64,000 nucleotides of DNA from Caloranaerobacter sp050286925 (lineage in GTDB: Bacteria > Bacillota > Clostridia > Tissierellales > Thermohalobacteraceae): the NCBI RefSeq assembly GCF_050286925.1, contig NZ_JBFWFX010000010.1, positions 1 to 64,000 of the forward strand, in the 5' to 3' direction. Under the pieces are notes generated by a model that had not been told where the DNA came from, did not search any database, and worked only from the letters and a program-made list of their open reading frames with translations. A program made the position numbers and the translations under genes. Position 1 is the first letter of the stretch. Every line of letters starts with the position of its first letter. Below, one piece after another: positions 41,221 through 48,998 of this stretch.

Positions 41221-42444
41221 ATGAAGATACTTTACTATGATTGTTTTTCAGGAATAAGTGGAGATATGAATTTAGGTGCTATGATTGATTTAGGAGTAGA
41301 TAAGGAATATTTAATTAATGAACTTTCAAAATTGAATTTGGATTCGGAATATGAAATAAGAATAAGAAGAGAAAATAAAAAAGGGATTGAGGGGACAAAG
41401 GTAGATGTAATTTTGAAAAATAAACATGATCATTCTCATGACCATGCTCACAGTCATACGCATAGGAATCTAAAGGATATTGAAGATATAATAAATTCAA
41501 GTAGTTTAAATGAAAATGTAAAAAAATTGAGTATAGATATGTTCAGGAAGATTGCACAAGCTGAAGCAAAGGTTCATGGAAAATCTTTATATGAAGTACA
41601 TTTTCATGAGGTAGGAGCTGTGGATTCTATAGTAGATATTGTGGGAGCTGCAATATGTATAGACTATTTAAAGGTAGACAAGATTATGGCATCTCATGTA
41701 CAAGTGGGTGGAGGTTTTGTAAACTGTGCTCATGGATTGATTCCAGTACCTGCTCCAGCAACAGTTGAAATACTAAAAGGTATCCCAATAAAGTCAGGGC
41801 TAGTACCATTTGAAACAACTACACCTACAGGTGCAGCAATTCTAGCTGTTAATGTAGATGAGTTTACAGATGAAATGAATTTTACTATAGAAAAAATTGG
41901 ATATGGAATAGGAAGTAGAGACTTAAAAATACCTAATGTTTTGAGGGTTTATATAGCGAGAGAAAATGAAGAAAAAAAAACAGAATATGATTTACATAAC
42001 AAACAATATATATTAGAAACCAATATAGACGACATGAATCCAGAGATATATAGTTATATAGAGAAAAAACTTTTTGATAAAGGGGCATTAGATGTATTTA
42101 GAACACCTATAATTATGAAAAAAGGCAGAATGGCAGTAAAATTAAGTGTTTTAGTTAATGAGAAGGACATAAAAGCTATACAGGAAGTAATTTTTAGAGA
42201 GACTCCTTCTATAGGAATTAGAAAATATGAGGTTGAAAAAATAATGTTAGAAAGGGATTTTTCAAAGATTAGTACAAATTACGGAGAAGTAACAGTGAAA
42301 AATTCATATTACAAAGGAGAGAAAATCAAATCCAAACCAGAATATGAGGATTGCAGAAAACTTGCAGAAGAAAATAATGTACCTATTGGAGAGATTTATA
42401 GAGAAGTTTACAAAAGAATAGAGGGTGTTTCAAATGATAAATAA
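41221..42444 (+). CDS. larC: Nickel-pincer cofactor nickel insertase LarC
   Basis: 407 residues in one uninterrupted frame (no LarC1/LarC2 frameshift as in Lactobacillus). YDCFSGISGDMNLGAMIDLG opens the protein, a histidine-rich HDHSHDHAHSHTH stretch (about residues 73-85) can bind nickel, and FHEVGAVDSIVDIVGAA, PVPAPATVEIL and TTPTGAAIL are family motifs. LarC inserts nickel into the pincer nucleotide in a CTP-dependent step. larE overlaps its 3' end and larB follows. The lactate racemase larA itself is not in the window. Confidence 0.94.
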   Translation: MKILYYDCFSGISGDMNLGAMIDLGVDKEYLINELSKLNLDSEYEIRIRRENKKGIEGTKVDVILKNKHDHSHDHAHSHTHRNLKDIEDIINSSSLNENVKKLSIDMFRKIAQAEAKVHGKSLYEVHFHEVGAVDSIVDIVGAAICIDYLKVDKIMASHVQVGGGFVNCAHGLIPVPAPATVEILKGIPIKSGLVPFETTTPTGAAILAVNVDEFTDEMNFTIEKIGYGIGSRDLKIPNVLRVYIARENEEKKTEYDLHNKQYILETNIDDMNPEIYSYIEKKLFDKGALDVFRTPIIMKKGRMAVKLSVLVNEKDIKAIQEVIFRETPSIGIRKYEVEKIMLERDFSKISTNYGEVTVKNSYYKGEKIKSKPEYEDCRKLAEENNVPIGEIYREVYKRIEGVSNDK

Positions 42445-43240
42445 TGAGAAATATTTAAAACTGATAAATTATTTAAAGGAGTTAGAAAGGGTAATTTTAG
42501 CATTTTCTGGTGGAGTAGACAGTACATTTTTACTCAAAGCTGCAAAAGAAGCTTTAGGAGATAATGTGAAAGCAGTTACAATACTTTCTCCATATATACC
42601 TAAATGGGAAGTTAAAGAGGCAAAACAGTTAGTTAGTGAATTAGGTGTTAATTATGAAATTGTAGAAGTACCTATTATTGAGGAAATTAGAAATAATCCA
42701 GAAAATAGATGTTACTTATGTAAAAAGGCTGTTTTTAGTATTATAAAATCAATTGCTGAAAAAGAAGGATACAATTATGTAATTGATGGAACAAACTTTG
42801 ATGATACAAAGGATTATAGACCTGGATTAAAAGCTTTGGAAGAATTGAATATTAAAAGCCCTCTGCTTGAATGTGAATTGACTAAAGAAGAAATAAGGCA
42901 GCTGTCTAAAGAATTAGGACTTAAGACATGGGATAAACCACCATATGCATGTCTTCTTACTAGAATACCTTATGGTAATGAGCTGAATGTAGAAGATTTT
43001 GAGAAAATAGAGAATGCAGAAAAATATTTGATGGATATTGGGATTAGGGCAGTAAGGGTGAGGTGTCATAAGGATTTAGCAAGAATTGAAGTTGGAAAGA
43101 ATGAAAGAAGTAAGCTATTTGATGAGAAAATTTTAGATGAAATTTCTAAAGAGTTCAAAAAAATTGGGTTTAAATATGTAACATTAGATTTAGAAGGTTA
43201 TAGAACTGGAAGTTTTAATGAGGCAATTTTTACAAAATAA
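42434..43240 (+). CDS. larE: Pyridinium-dicarboxylate thiol-donating sulfurtransferase LarE
   Basis: 268 residues. LAFSGGVDSTFLLKAA is the PP-loop ATP site; NPENRCYLCKKAVF and the later CLLTRIPYGNELN are typical of LarE. Cysteines in ENRCYLC are notable: a [4Fe-4S]-type LarE uses three cysteines (CxxC plus one more) to donate sulfur catalytically, while others sacrifice one cysteine. RCYLC and YACLL supply three, so the cluster type is possible. It overlaps larC by 11 bases with GAGGGTG as ribosome site. Confidence 0.92.
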   Translation: MINNEKYLKLINYLKELERVILAFSGGVDSTFLLKAAKEALGDNVKAVTILSPYIPKWEVKEAKQLVSELGVNYEIVEVPIIEEIRNNPENRCYLCKKAVFSIIKSIAEKEGYNYVIDGTNFDDTKDYRPGLKALEELNIKSPLLECELTKEEIRQLSKELGLKTWDKPPYACLLTRIPYGNELNVEDFEKIENAEKYLMDIGIRAVRVRCHKDLARIEVGKNERSKLFDEKILDEISKEFKKIGFKYVTLDLEGYRTGSFNEAIFTK

Positions 43241-43265
43241 AATAATCTCATAGGAGGAAAAATAC

Positions 43266-44012
43266 ATGGACTTGCAAGATATGAGAAAGTTACTCGAAGG
43301 AGTTAAAAATGGTGATATTGAAATAGAAGACGCGTTAGAAAGATTAAAAGATTTGCCTTATAAAGATTTGGGTTTTGCTAAAATTGATAATCATAGAGAA
43401 ATAAGAGTAGGATATCCAGAAGTTATATATTGTGAAGGTAAAACTGTAGAGCAGGTTAAGAGTATAGTAGAGTTTATGCTTACAAAGAATAAAAATATAA
43501 TAGCTACTCGTGCTAGTGAAGAAATGTATAAAGCAGTCAAGGAGATATGTGAAGATGCTAATTATAATAAATTAGGGAGAATAATTACAATAAGAAGGAC
43601 AGAGGAAAAATATACCGATAGCTATATAGCCATAGTTGCAGCAGGGACATCGGACTTGCCAGTAGTAGAAGAAGCAGCAGAGACTGCGAAACTTCTTGGA
43701 AATAGGGTGGAAAAAGTTATTGATGTAGGAGTAGCGGGAATACATAGATTATTGGCTAACCTGGATATTATAAGGGGAGCAAAAGTAATAATTGTTGTTG
43801 CTGGAATGGAAGGAGCCCTTGCTAGTGTTGTAGGTGGGCTTGTAGATAAGCCAATCATAGCTGTACCTACAAGTGTTGGTTATGGAGCAAATTTTGGTGG
43901 ACTTTCTTCGCTATTATCTATGTTAAATAGCTGTGCCAGTGGAGTGAGCGTGGTAAATATAGATAATGGATTTGGAGCGGCATATATTGCTAGTATGATT
44001 AATAAGATTTAA
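43266..44012 (+). CDS. larB: Pyridinium-3,5-biscarboxylic acid synthase LarB
   Basis: 248 residues. The C-terminal half is similar to the PurE carboxylase fold: IVAAGTSDLPVVEEAAETAKLLG (in part), VDVGVAGIHRLL, VVAGMEGALASVVGGLVDKPIIAVPTSVGYG (in part) are all LarB features. It carboxylates nicotinic acid adenine dinucleotide and starts pincer-cofactor synthesis. AGGAGG precedes the ATG. The operon larC-larE-larB ends at a strong terminator. Confidence 0.94.
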   Translation: MDLQDMRKLLEGVKNGDIEIEDALERLKDLPYKDLGFAKIDNHREIRVGYPEVIYCEGKTVEQVKSIVEFMLTKNKNIIATRASEEMYKAVKEICEDANYNKLGRIITIRRTEEKYTDSYIAIVAAGTSDLPVVEEAAETAKLLGNRVEKVIDVGVAGIHRLLANLDIIRGAKVIIVVAGMEGALASVVGGLVDKPIIAVPTSVGYGANFGGLSSLLSMLNSCASGVSVVNIDNGFGAAYIASMINKI

Positions 44013-44047
44013 TAGAGTTAATCTAAAAATATATCAGATTATGAATT

Positions 44048-44077
44048 GCCTAGACTTAAAAGTCTAGGCGTTTTTTT
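44048..44077 (+). terminator. Rho-independent terminator of larCEB
   Basis: GCCTAGACTT/AAGTCTAGGC stem followed by GTTTTTTT. Confidence 0.9.
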
Positions 44078-44145
44078 ATGAAATGCTGGTAACAATATAT
44101 TGTTTAATACATAGATTAAAGTAGGAAAGTAGCTGGAGGGGTTTT

Positions 44146-44571
44146 ATGTATTATTATGGTATTACTCCCAACCAATTAATACAGGCGATGAAAGGTGAAT
44201 TAGAGGCTATAGAATATTACGAAAAGCTTATTAAAATGGCACCAAATCGAGAAGAAGCCAATATAATAAGAGCATTTTATGAAGATGAGAAAAAACATTA
44301 TGATAACTTCAGACGTTTATATATGATGATGACAGGAAGGCCTCCAATTATACCACCAGTTGATAAGCCTAAAATAAAAAACTATTTACAGGGTATAGAG
44401 CAGGCCATATTGGATGAGCTAGATGCCTACGAATTTTATAGAGATATTTATTTATCTAATATAAATCCATATGTTAGAAATACATTTTTTGAAGCTTTTA
44501 CTGATGAGAATGAGCATGCAGCCCATCTAAATTATCTATATACAAAAAATAAGTGTAGAAAAAATTTATAA
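44146..44571 (+). CDS. Ferritin-like (rubrerythrin-fold) domain protein
   Basis: 141 residues with two helix pairs: GELEAIEYYEKLI, FYEDEKKHYDNFRRLY, then ILDELDAYEFYRDIY and FTDENEHAAHLNYLY. The glutamate and ExxH pairs could bind a diiron centre as in rubrerythrin-type proteins. There is no rubredoxin domain. Similar short proteins occur in spore formers, where some are coat-associated. GAGGGG precedes the ATG. Single gene with its own terminator. Confidence 0.82.
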   Translation: MYYYGITPNQLIQAMKGELEAIEYYEKLIKMAPNREEANIIRAFYEDEKKHYDNFRRLYMMMTGRPPIIPPVDKPKIKNYLQGIEQAILDELDAYEFYRDIYLSNINPYVRNTFFEAFTDENEHAAHLNYLYTKNKCRKNL

Positions 44572-44586
44572 ATGAACAAAATAATA

Positions 44587-44626
44587 ACGGCTATTTGAAG
44601 TTTTACTTCATATAGCCGTATTTTTA
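44587..44626 (+). terminator. Rho-independent terminator of the ferritin-like gene
   Basis: ACGGCTAT/ATAGCCGT outer stem with TGAAG/CTTCA inner stem, followed by ATTTTTATG. Confidence 0.85.
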
Positions 44627-44741
44627 TGCTATTGTTTCTTGATTATGGTATAATCTTTATAGTGAACATAATACTAGAAGAACCATTCTCTATCTTTAAC
44701 AAAGAAGAAACAAATTTTTACAAGAGAGTATCTATGAAAAA

Positions 44742-44780
44742 GAACAAAATCTTCGATTTAAATGAATTATAAGGAAGTAT
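44742..44780 (+). repeat. Left-end fragment of the two-hairpin repeat family
   Basis: GAACAAAATCTTCGATTTAA followed by ATGAATTATAAGGAAG matches the left hairpin of the full copies with small changes. It abuts the 5' side of the glycoside hydrolase remnant, so insertion may have truncated that gene. Confidence 0.65.
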
Positions 44781-45222
44781 TATCAGAATTTGCATTGATT
44801 TTAAACAAAGCTGAAGAACATAAGAAATGGAAAGAAATAGCCTTTTACTATTTATACCAATAATTCTAGGCAATAGATTACCTGATAATATCATTAAAAG
44901 TTTAGTAGATGGGCTGAAGGACAATAGAAGATTTTTGACAAAATATGGACTTGCTACTGAAAGCATTAGCAGTGATTATTACATACCTAATGGGTATTGG
45001 CGTGGACCTATATGGGCTCCATCTACAATGATTATAGTTGATAGTCTTAAGAATGTAGGTGAAGAACAACTTGCTAAAGAAATTGCACAAAGATATTGCA
45101 GTATGATATTTAAAAATGGTATGGCTGAGAATTTTAATGCATTGACTGGAGAGGGGCTGTGTGATACTGCTTTTACTTGGACTTCCAGTGTGTTTTTAAT
45201 TCTTGCCAATGAATACTGTTAA
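44771..45222 (+). pseudogene. C-terminal remnant of a glycoside hydrolase (GH63/GH37-like, alpha/alpha toroid)
   Basis: From 44827 the frame reads RLPDNIIKSLVDGLKDNRRF, YGLATESISSDYYIPNGYW, RGPIWAPSTMIIVDSL and ENFNALTGEGLCDTAFTW. YWRGPIW and the C-terminal FTW(T/S)S pattern are typical of the last third of trehalase-like and GH63 hydrolases with an alpha/alpha toroid fold. The upstream part (LSEFALILNKAEEHKKWKE) continues in a different frame. The catalytic acid region and most of the protein are missing, so it is a decayed gene. Confidence 0.75.
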
Positions 45223-45252
45223 ATTTTAATACTGCCATAAGGAGCGTATCGT

Positions 45253-45564
45253 ATGGGAATAAGATTACTTTTATATTTGATTATTTTAATATTAGGTGCA
45301 CTAGTCGGCTATAAACAGTTGGGTAGTAGTAAAGCAGACTATAACTTGAGTAAAATACAAAATATAAGTTTATTGTTTCTATTATTTGTAATGGGTGTAA
45401 AAATGGGGCTTGATGATAGAGTTGTGTCATCATTTTTAGAATTAGGCTTTCAAGCTATAATAATTTCAGCATTTTCAATATTTTTCAGTGTGTTGTTGGT
45501 TAAATCTGTTAAAAGCTATATTGTAAAAGATAGTAAAAAGGAGAGACAGAAAAATGACTCGTAA
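45253..45564 (+). CDS. LysO-family (DUF340) transporter, N-terminal half
   Basis: 103 residues with three membrane segments: IRLLLYLIILILGALVGY, ISLLFLLFVMGVKMG and IIISAFSIFFSVLLV. This corresponds to the N-terminal third of LysO/YbjE-type lysine exporters. The C-terminal part is a separate gene whose start overlaps this stop by 11 bases. Such two-gene forms are known in Clostridia, so it need not be a frameshift. The substrate is not certain; lysine or a similar amino acid is likely. Confidence 0.75.
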   Translation: MGIRLLLYLIILILGALVGYKQLGSSKADYNLSKIQNISLLFLLFVMGVKMGLDDRVVSSFLELGFQAIIISAFSIFFSVLLVKSVKSYIVKDSKKERQKNDS

Positions 45565-46147
45565 AATAATATTAGCAGTGGCTATCGGTATAGGTGTAGG
45601 ATATTTTATACCATCTAGTTATATCTTTCCTTATACTGATATTATTATAGATATTGGACTTTGTTTTCTTTTATTTTTCGTTGGTATGGATATAGGTAAA
45701 AATAAAGAAGTATTGAATAAAATCAGGAGAATAGGTTTTAGAATACTTCTTATCCCTATTATGATAATTATTGGTAGTATTGGTGGAAGTATTCTTGCTG
45801 GGTATTTGCTAGGACTTCCATTAAATGAATCTGGAGCTGTAGGAGCGGGGCTCGGATGGTATTCTCTATCTGCAATGATACTTGCAAACTACTCGGCAAA
45901 ACTGAGTGCTTTAGCTTTTATATCCAATGTCACTAGAGAGATTATAGCATTAACCACTATACCTTTTATAGCTAAATACATTGGAGACCTTGAGAGTGTT
46001 GCTCCTGCTGGTGCAACGTCCATGGATACTTCATTGCCGGTAATATCAAATGTTACAAATCCTCAGACGACTATAGTTGCATTTATCAATGGAGTAATCC
46101 TTTCAATAGCTGTACCATTTTTAGTATCGTTTATGATAAAGATTTAG
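45554..46147 (+). CDS. LysO-family (DUF340) transporter, C-terminal half
   Basis: 197 residues with six or so membrane segments. GLCFLLFFVGMDIGKNKE, LGLPLNESGAVGAGLGWYSLS and PAGATSMDTSLPVISNVTNP (quoted in part) match the DUF340/LysO core, including the conserved polar SMDT motif. GGAGAG lies ahead of the ATG inside the upstream gene, supporting coupled translation and assembly of a two-chain exporter. Confidence 0.8.
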   Translation: MTRKIILAVAIGIGVGYFIPSSYIFPYTDIIIDIGLCFLLFFVGMDIGKNKEVLNKIRRIGFRILLIPIMIIIGSIGGSILAGYLLGLPLNESGAVGAGLGWYSLSAMILANYSAKLSALAFISNVTREIIALTTIPFIAKYIGDLESVAPAGATSMDTSLPVISNVTNPQTTIVAFINGVILSIAVPFLVSFMIKI

Positions 46148-46152
46148 GAGTT

Positions 46153-46875
46153 ATGATGACTATGAGACTATCATTTAATTATGGAAGTAAAAATATAGAA
46201 TTTGATGTGATATTCAGAAAAAGAAAGACTATGGAAATTAGTATAGAGCCACCGGATATTATAAAAGTTGTGGCTCCATTTAACACACCAAAAGAAATTA
46301 TTATTCAGAAAGTCAAAAGTAAAGCATCTTGGATAGTTCAGAAACTATTTGAGTTTAAAGATATTGAATATAGAAAAATTAAAAGAGAATTTGTAAATGG
46401 CGAATCTTTTATGTATCTAGGGAGAAATTATACACTTCAAATTATTTTGGATGAAAGTGTTAAAAAGCCAGAAGTAAAATTGTACCAAGGAAAATTCTAT
46501 ATAACATCGTTTACAAAAGAAGAAAAGGTGCTACAAAAGGCAATGGAAGAATGGTATCGTAAAAAGACTTTGGAAAAAATACTTGAGCGTATTAAATATT
46601 ATCAACCTCATTTTCCTGTAAAGCCGAAAATGGTAAAAGTGAAGGAACAGAAAAAGAGATGGGGTAGTTGTTCTTCTGATAGAAACCTTTTATTTAATTG
46701 GAGATGTGTAATGGCACCTTCAAATGTATTAGATTATATAGTAGTTCATGAAATGTGCCATATGATTCATATGAATCATTCGAAAGAGTTTTGGAAATTA
46801 CTTGAGTCTATTATGCCAGATTATAAGAAACGAAGAGAATGGCTTAAAAATTATGGTATTAGGATGGATTTGTAA
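46153..46875 (+). CDS. YgjP-like zinc metallopeptidase (M48-related, DUF45)
   Basis: 240 residues. The zinc site VVHEMCHMIHMNHSKEFW (HExxH plus a third histidine) and KKRWGSCSSDRNLLFNWR are hallmarks of the YgjP/DUF45 family, often annotated M48 family metallopeptidase. No signal peptide. Such genes commonly accompany type I restriction genes, but here the hsdR remnant is 11 kb away. The start codon could be ATG 46153, 46156 or 46162; GGAGTT favours the first two. Confidence 0.88.
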   Translation: MMTMRLSFNYGSKNIEFDVIFRKRKTMEISIEPPDIIKVVAPFNTPKEIIIQKVKSKASWIVQKLFEFKDIEYRKIKREFVNGESFMYLGRNYTLQIILDESVKKPEVKLYQGKFYITSFTKEEKVLQKAMEEWYRKKTLEKILERIKYYQPHFPVKPKMVKVKEQKKRWGSCSSDRNLLFNWRCVMAPSNVLDYIVVHEMCHMIHMNHSKEFWKLLESIMPDYKKRREWLKNYGIRMDL

Positions 46876-46900
46876 ATTAGTATACTTAATAGCAGAACAT

Positions 46901-47167
46901 GGGTACAGCAGACTGTGTGAAAATAAATGTATAATTCTTTATTATCTTTTCTAAAATCAGCTATTGTCTTAAAATCAGGTTTTAGATTATTTAAATCCTT
47001 TGGATTATATCCTGGTCTACCTGTTTTAGCTGGGGTAGCTTTTACAAAACCTAGCTCTTTCATGTCCAGTTTGTCTACATAGGCATCTATTACTCTTACT
47101 AGATTATCTTTTGCTATTGAATAACTATATTTCTTTGGTTAGCGGGTTTTCACACAGTCTGCCGTCC
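46901..47167 (-). mobile_element. Internally deleted IS1182-family element
   Basis: Inverted ends GCAGACTGTGTGAAAA (46908-46923) and TTTTCACACAGTCTGC (47147-47162) bound about 220 bases. The minus strand between them reads NLVRVIDAYVDKLDMKELGF, KTGRPGYNPKDL joined directly to NNLKPDFKTIADFRKDNKE, typical IS1182 transposase segments with the intervening ~30 residues and the entire C-terminal catalytic part deleted. It is a non-autonomous derivative that a related transposase could still move. Confidence 0.85.
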
Positions 47168-47206
47168 CTATATGTTATACATTTTAAATTTATAATTATC
47201 ACGGAT

Positions 47207-48454
47207 TCAGGAATTTTTATTTTCCCATTTTTTAAATATGATTGAAGCATTATGTCCACCAAATCCAAATGAATTTGATAAAACATAACGAAGGTTTACA
47301 TTTCGTCCATTATTTGCTACATAGTCAAGATCACATTCTTTGTCTTTGACTTTATATCCAATAGTAGCATGAATATAGTTATCTTCTAAGGATTTTAGAC
47401 ATGCTATAGCTTCTACTGCTCCTGCTGCTCCTAATAAATGTCCAATCATAGATTTTGTTGAGCTGATAGGAATTTTATAAGCATAATCTTTGAATACTGT
47501 TTTGATGGCTTTTGTTTCTAATTTGTCATTATAGGGGGTTGAAGTTCCATGGGCATTGATATAAGATATGTCTTTAGGGCTGATATTTGCATCTTTTATT
47601 GCCAATTTCATTGCTCTTGCTTTACCTTCACCATCAGGAGTGGGAGTAGTTAGATGATAAGCGTCACATGTAAAGCCATATCCAACTACTTCACCATATA
47701 TTTTGGCATTTCTTTTTAGTGCATGTTCAAGTTCTTCTAATATTAAAATTCCAGCACCTTCTCCCATAACAAAACCATCTCTTTCATTATCAAAAGGTAT
47801 AGAAGCACGTTTAGGATTATTTTTTAAAGATAAAGCATTAAGATTAGTAAAACCAGCTAACATAAGAGGTGTTATACAAGCTTCGCTAGCTCCAGAAATA
47901 ACAATATCTGCATAACCGTATTGAATAGCTCTAAAAGCTTCACCGATTGCATTAGTTCCTGCAGCACAGGCAGTTACAATTGTATTTGATATTCCTTTTG
48001 CATTAAAATTTATTGCAATATTTCCTGTTAAGATATTTGGTAAAGATTTAGGAATCAATAGGGGAGAAACCATATTCATTCCACCATTTAATAATTTTGC
48101 AGTTTCTTCTACAATTGTAATGATGCCGCCTACTCCATTTCCAATAGATACACCTAATCTTTCATTGTCAAAATTTGCTTTATCCAATTCTGCATCATAG
48201 TAAGCTTCAATTGCTGCAACTATTCCTAGCTGAGAAAAACGATCTAATCTATTTACCTGCTTTTTGCTAAAGAAATTGTGTGGGTCAAAATCTTTTACTT
48301 CTGCAGCTATTTTTACCTTGGACTTCTCTATATTAAAAGATTTAATATAATCAATACCGCATAATCCATTCTTAGCGTTATTCCAAAATTCATTTACAGA
48401 GTTTCCTATGGGTGTAACAGCTCCAAGACCAGTAACTACAACTCTTCTTTTCAT
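47207..48454 (-). CDS. fabF: 3-oxoacyl-[acyl-carrier-protein] synthase II (KAS II)
   Basis: 415 residues. KRRVVVTGLGAVTPIGN at the N terminus, the active cysteine in TVTACAAGTNAIGEA, then NAHGTSTPYNDKLE and KSMIGHLLGAAGAVEA with the two catalytic histidines, and the C-terminal SNSFGFGGHNASI. It elongates acyl-ACP by two carbons. The start at 48454 is chosen for GGAGGT four bases ahead. It is the second gene after a dedicated ACP, divergent from bioFHC with a shared control region, so it may elongate the pimeloyl precursor. Confidence 0.94.
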   Translation of the reverse strand: MKRRVVVTGLGAVTPIGNSVNEFWNNAKNGLCGIDYIKSFNIEKSKVKIAAEVKDFDPHNFFSKKQVNRLDRFSQLGIVAAIEAYYDAELDKANFDNERLGVSIGNGVGGIITIVEETAKLLNGGMNMVSPLLIPKSLPNILTGNIAINFNAKGISNTIVTACAAGTNAIGEAFRAIQYGYADIVISGASEACITPLMLAGFTNLNALSLKNNPKRASIPFDNERDGFVMGEGAGILILEELEHALKRNAKIYGEVVGYGFTCDAYHLTTPTPDGEGKARAMKLAIKDANISPKDISYINAHGTSTPYNDKLETKAIKTVFKDYAYKIPISSTKSMIGHLLGAAGAVEAIACLKSLEDNYIHATIGYKVKDKECDLDYVANNGRNVNLRYVLSNSFGFGGHNASIIFKKWENKNS

Positions 48455-48491
48455 AAATACCTCCATAAAAATTGAAATGGTATCAAATTGT

Positions 48492-48725
48492 TTACAAATT
48501 GAGTTTGCTTTCGATATTTTTAACAATATCTTCAACTGTTTTAAATTCTGCAACTTCCTCATTTTCAATATTAATTTTAAATTTGTTTTCTAAAGCAATG
48601 ATAATTTGAGACATATCTAAAGAATCAGCATCTAATTCGTCATATAAATGACTTTTTAGTAAAATCTCATCTTCAGAAATTCCCATTACATCAATAATTA
48701 CACTTTTTACACTTTCAAATACCAT
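48492..48725 (-). CDS. acpP: Acyl carrier protein
   Basis: 77 residues. DELDADSLDMSQIIIALE carries the phosphopantetheine serine (DSL), and the protein is acidic and helical, as expected. The start at 48725 has GGAGGT six bases upstream. It is the first gene of a two-gene operon with fabF, apart from any other fatty-acid genes, and divergent from bioF-bioH-bioC. It may be the carrier used for BioC-type pimeloyl synthesis, an inference from position and the shared operator. Confidence 0.92.
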   Translation of the reverse strand: MVFESVKSVIIDVMGISEDEILLKSHLYDELDADSLDMSQIIIALENKFKINIENEEVAEFKTVEDIVKNIESKLNL

Positions 48726-48766
48726 TTTATTACCTCCATTTTTTAATAATAAAGAATACAATTTAT

Positions 48767-48840
48767 ATTATATATTTTTTTTAAAAAATGTAAACCATTT
48801 TTAAAAACAAGTTGACAATAATGCGATATTAATGTATTTT
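48767..48840. promoter_or_regulatory. Divergent promoters with a BirA-like operator
   Basis: TGTAAACC (48789-48796) and AGTTGACAA (48810-48818) are imperfect inverted half-sites, 13-14 bases apart, close to the Firmicute BirA box TGTTAACC-N15-GGTTAACA. The right half contains TTGACA (48812-48817), the -35 of a rightward promoter with TATTTT (48835-48840). The left half contains, on the minus strand, TTTACA, the -35 of a leftward promoter with TATAAT (48767-48772) and a 16-base spacer. One repressor could thus close both promoters. Confidence 0.65.
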
Positions 48841-48866
48841 TATAGTGATATGTTTTTAATATTTTG

Positions 48867-48985
48867 AACAAAATTTTCGATTTAAATAAATTAAGGAAGA
48901 TTTTGCCCATATCCATAAACGGAAATTATATTTGAATTTATCCACAATTTAAAGTAGTTTAATAATTTCCCATGGATTATAAAAA
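48867..48985 (+). repeat. Two-hairpin repeat, short copy in the bioF leader
   Basis: Left hairpin AACAAAATTTTCGATTTAAAT...GGAAGATTTTG (in part) and second hairpin ATCCATAAACGGAAATTATA pairing with AATAATTTCCCATGGAT. Like the copy at 37975 it lacks the CTGGCATGT inner hairpin. It lies between the bio promoter and the bioF ribosome site, hence in the 5' untranslated region. Confidence 0.85.
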
Positions 48986-48998
48986 AAGAGGAATGATT

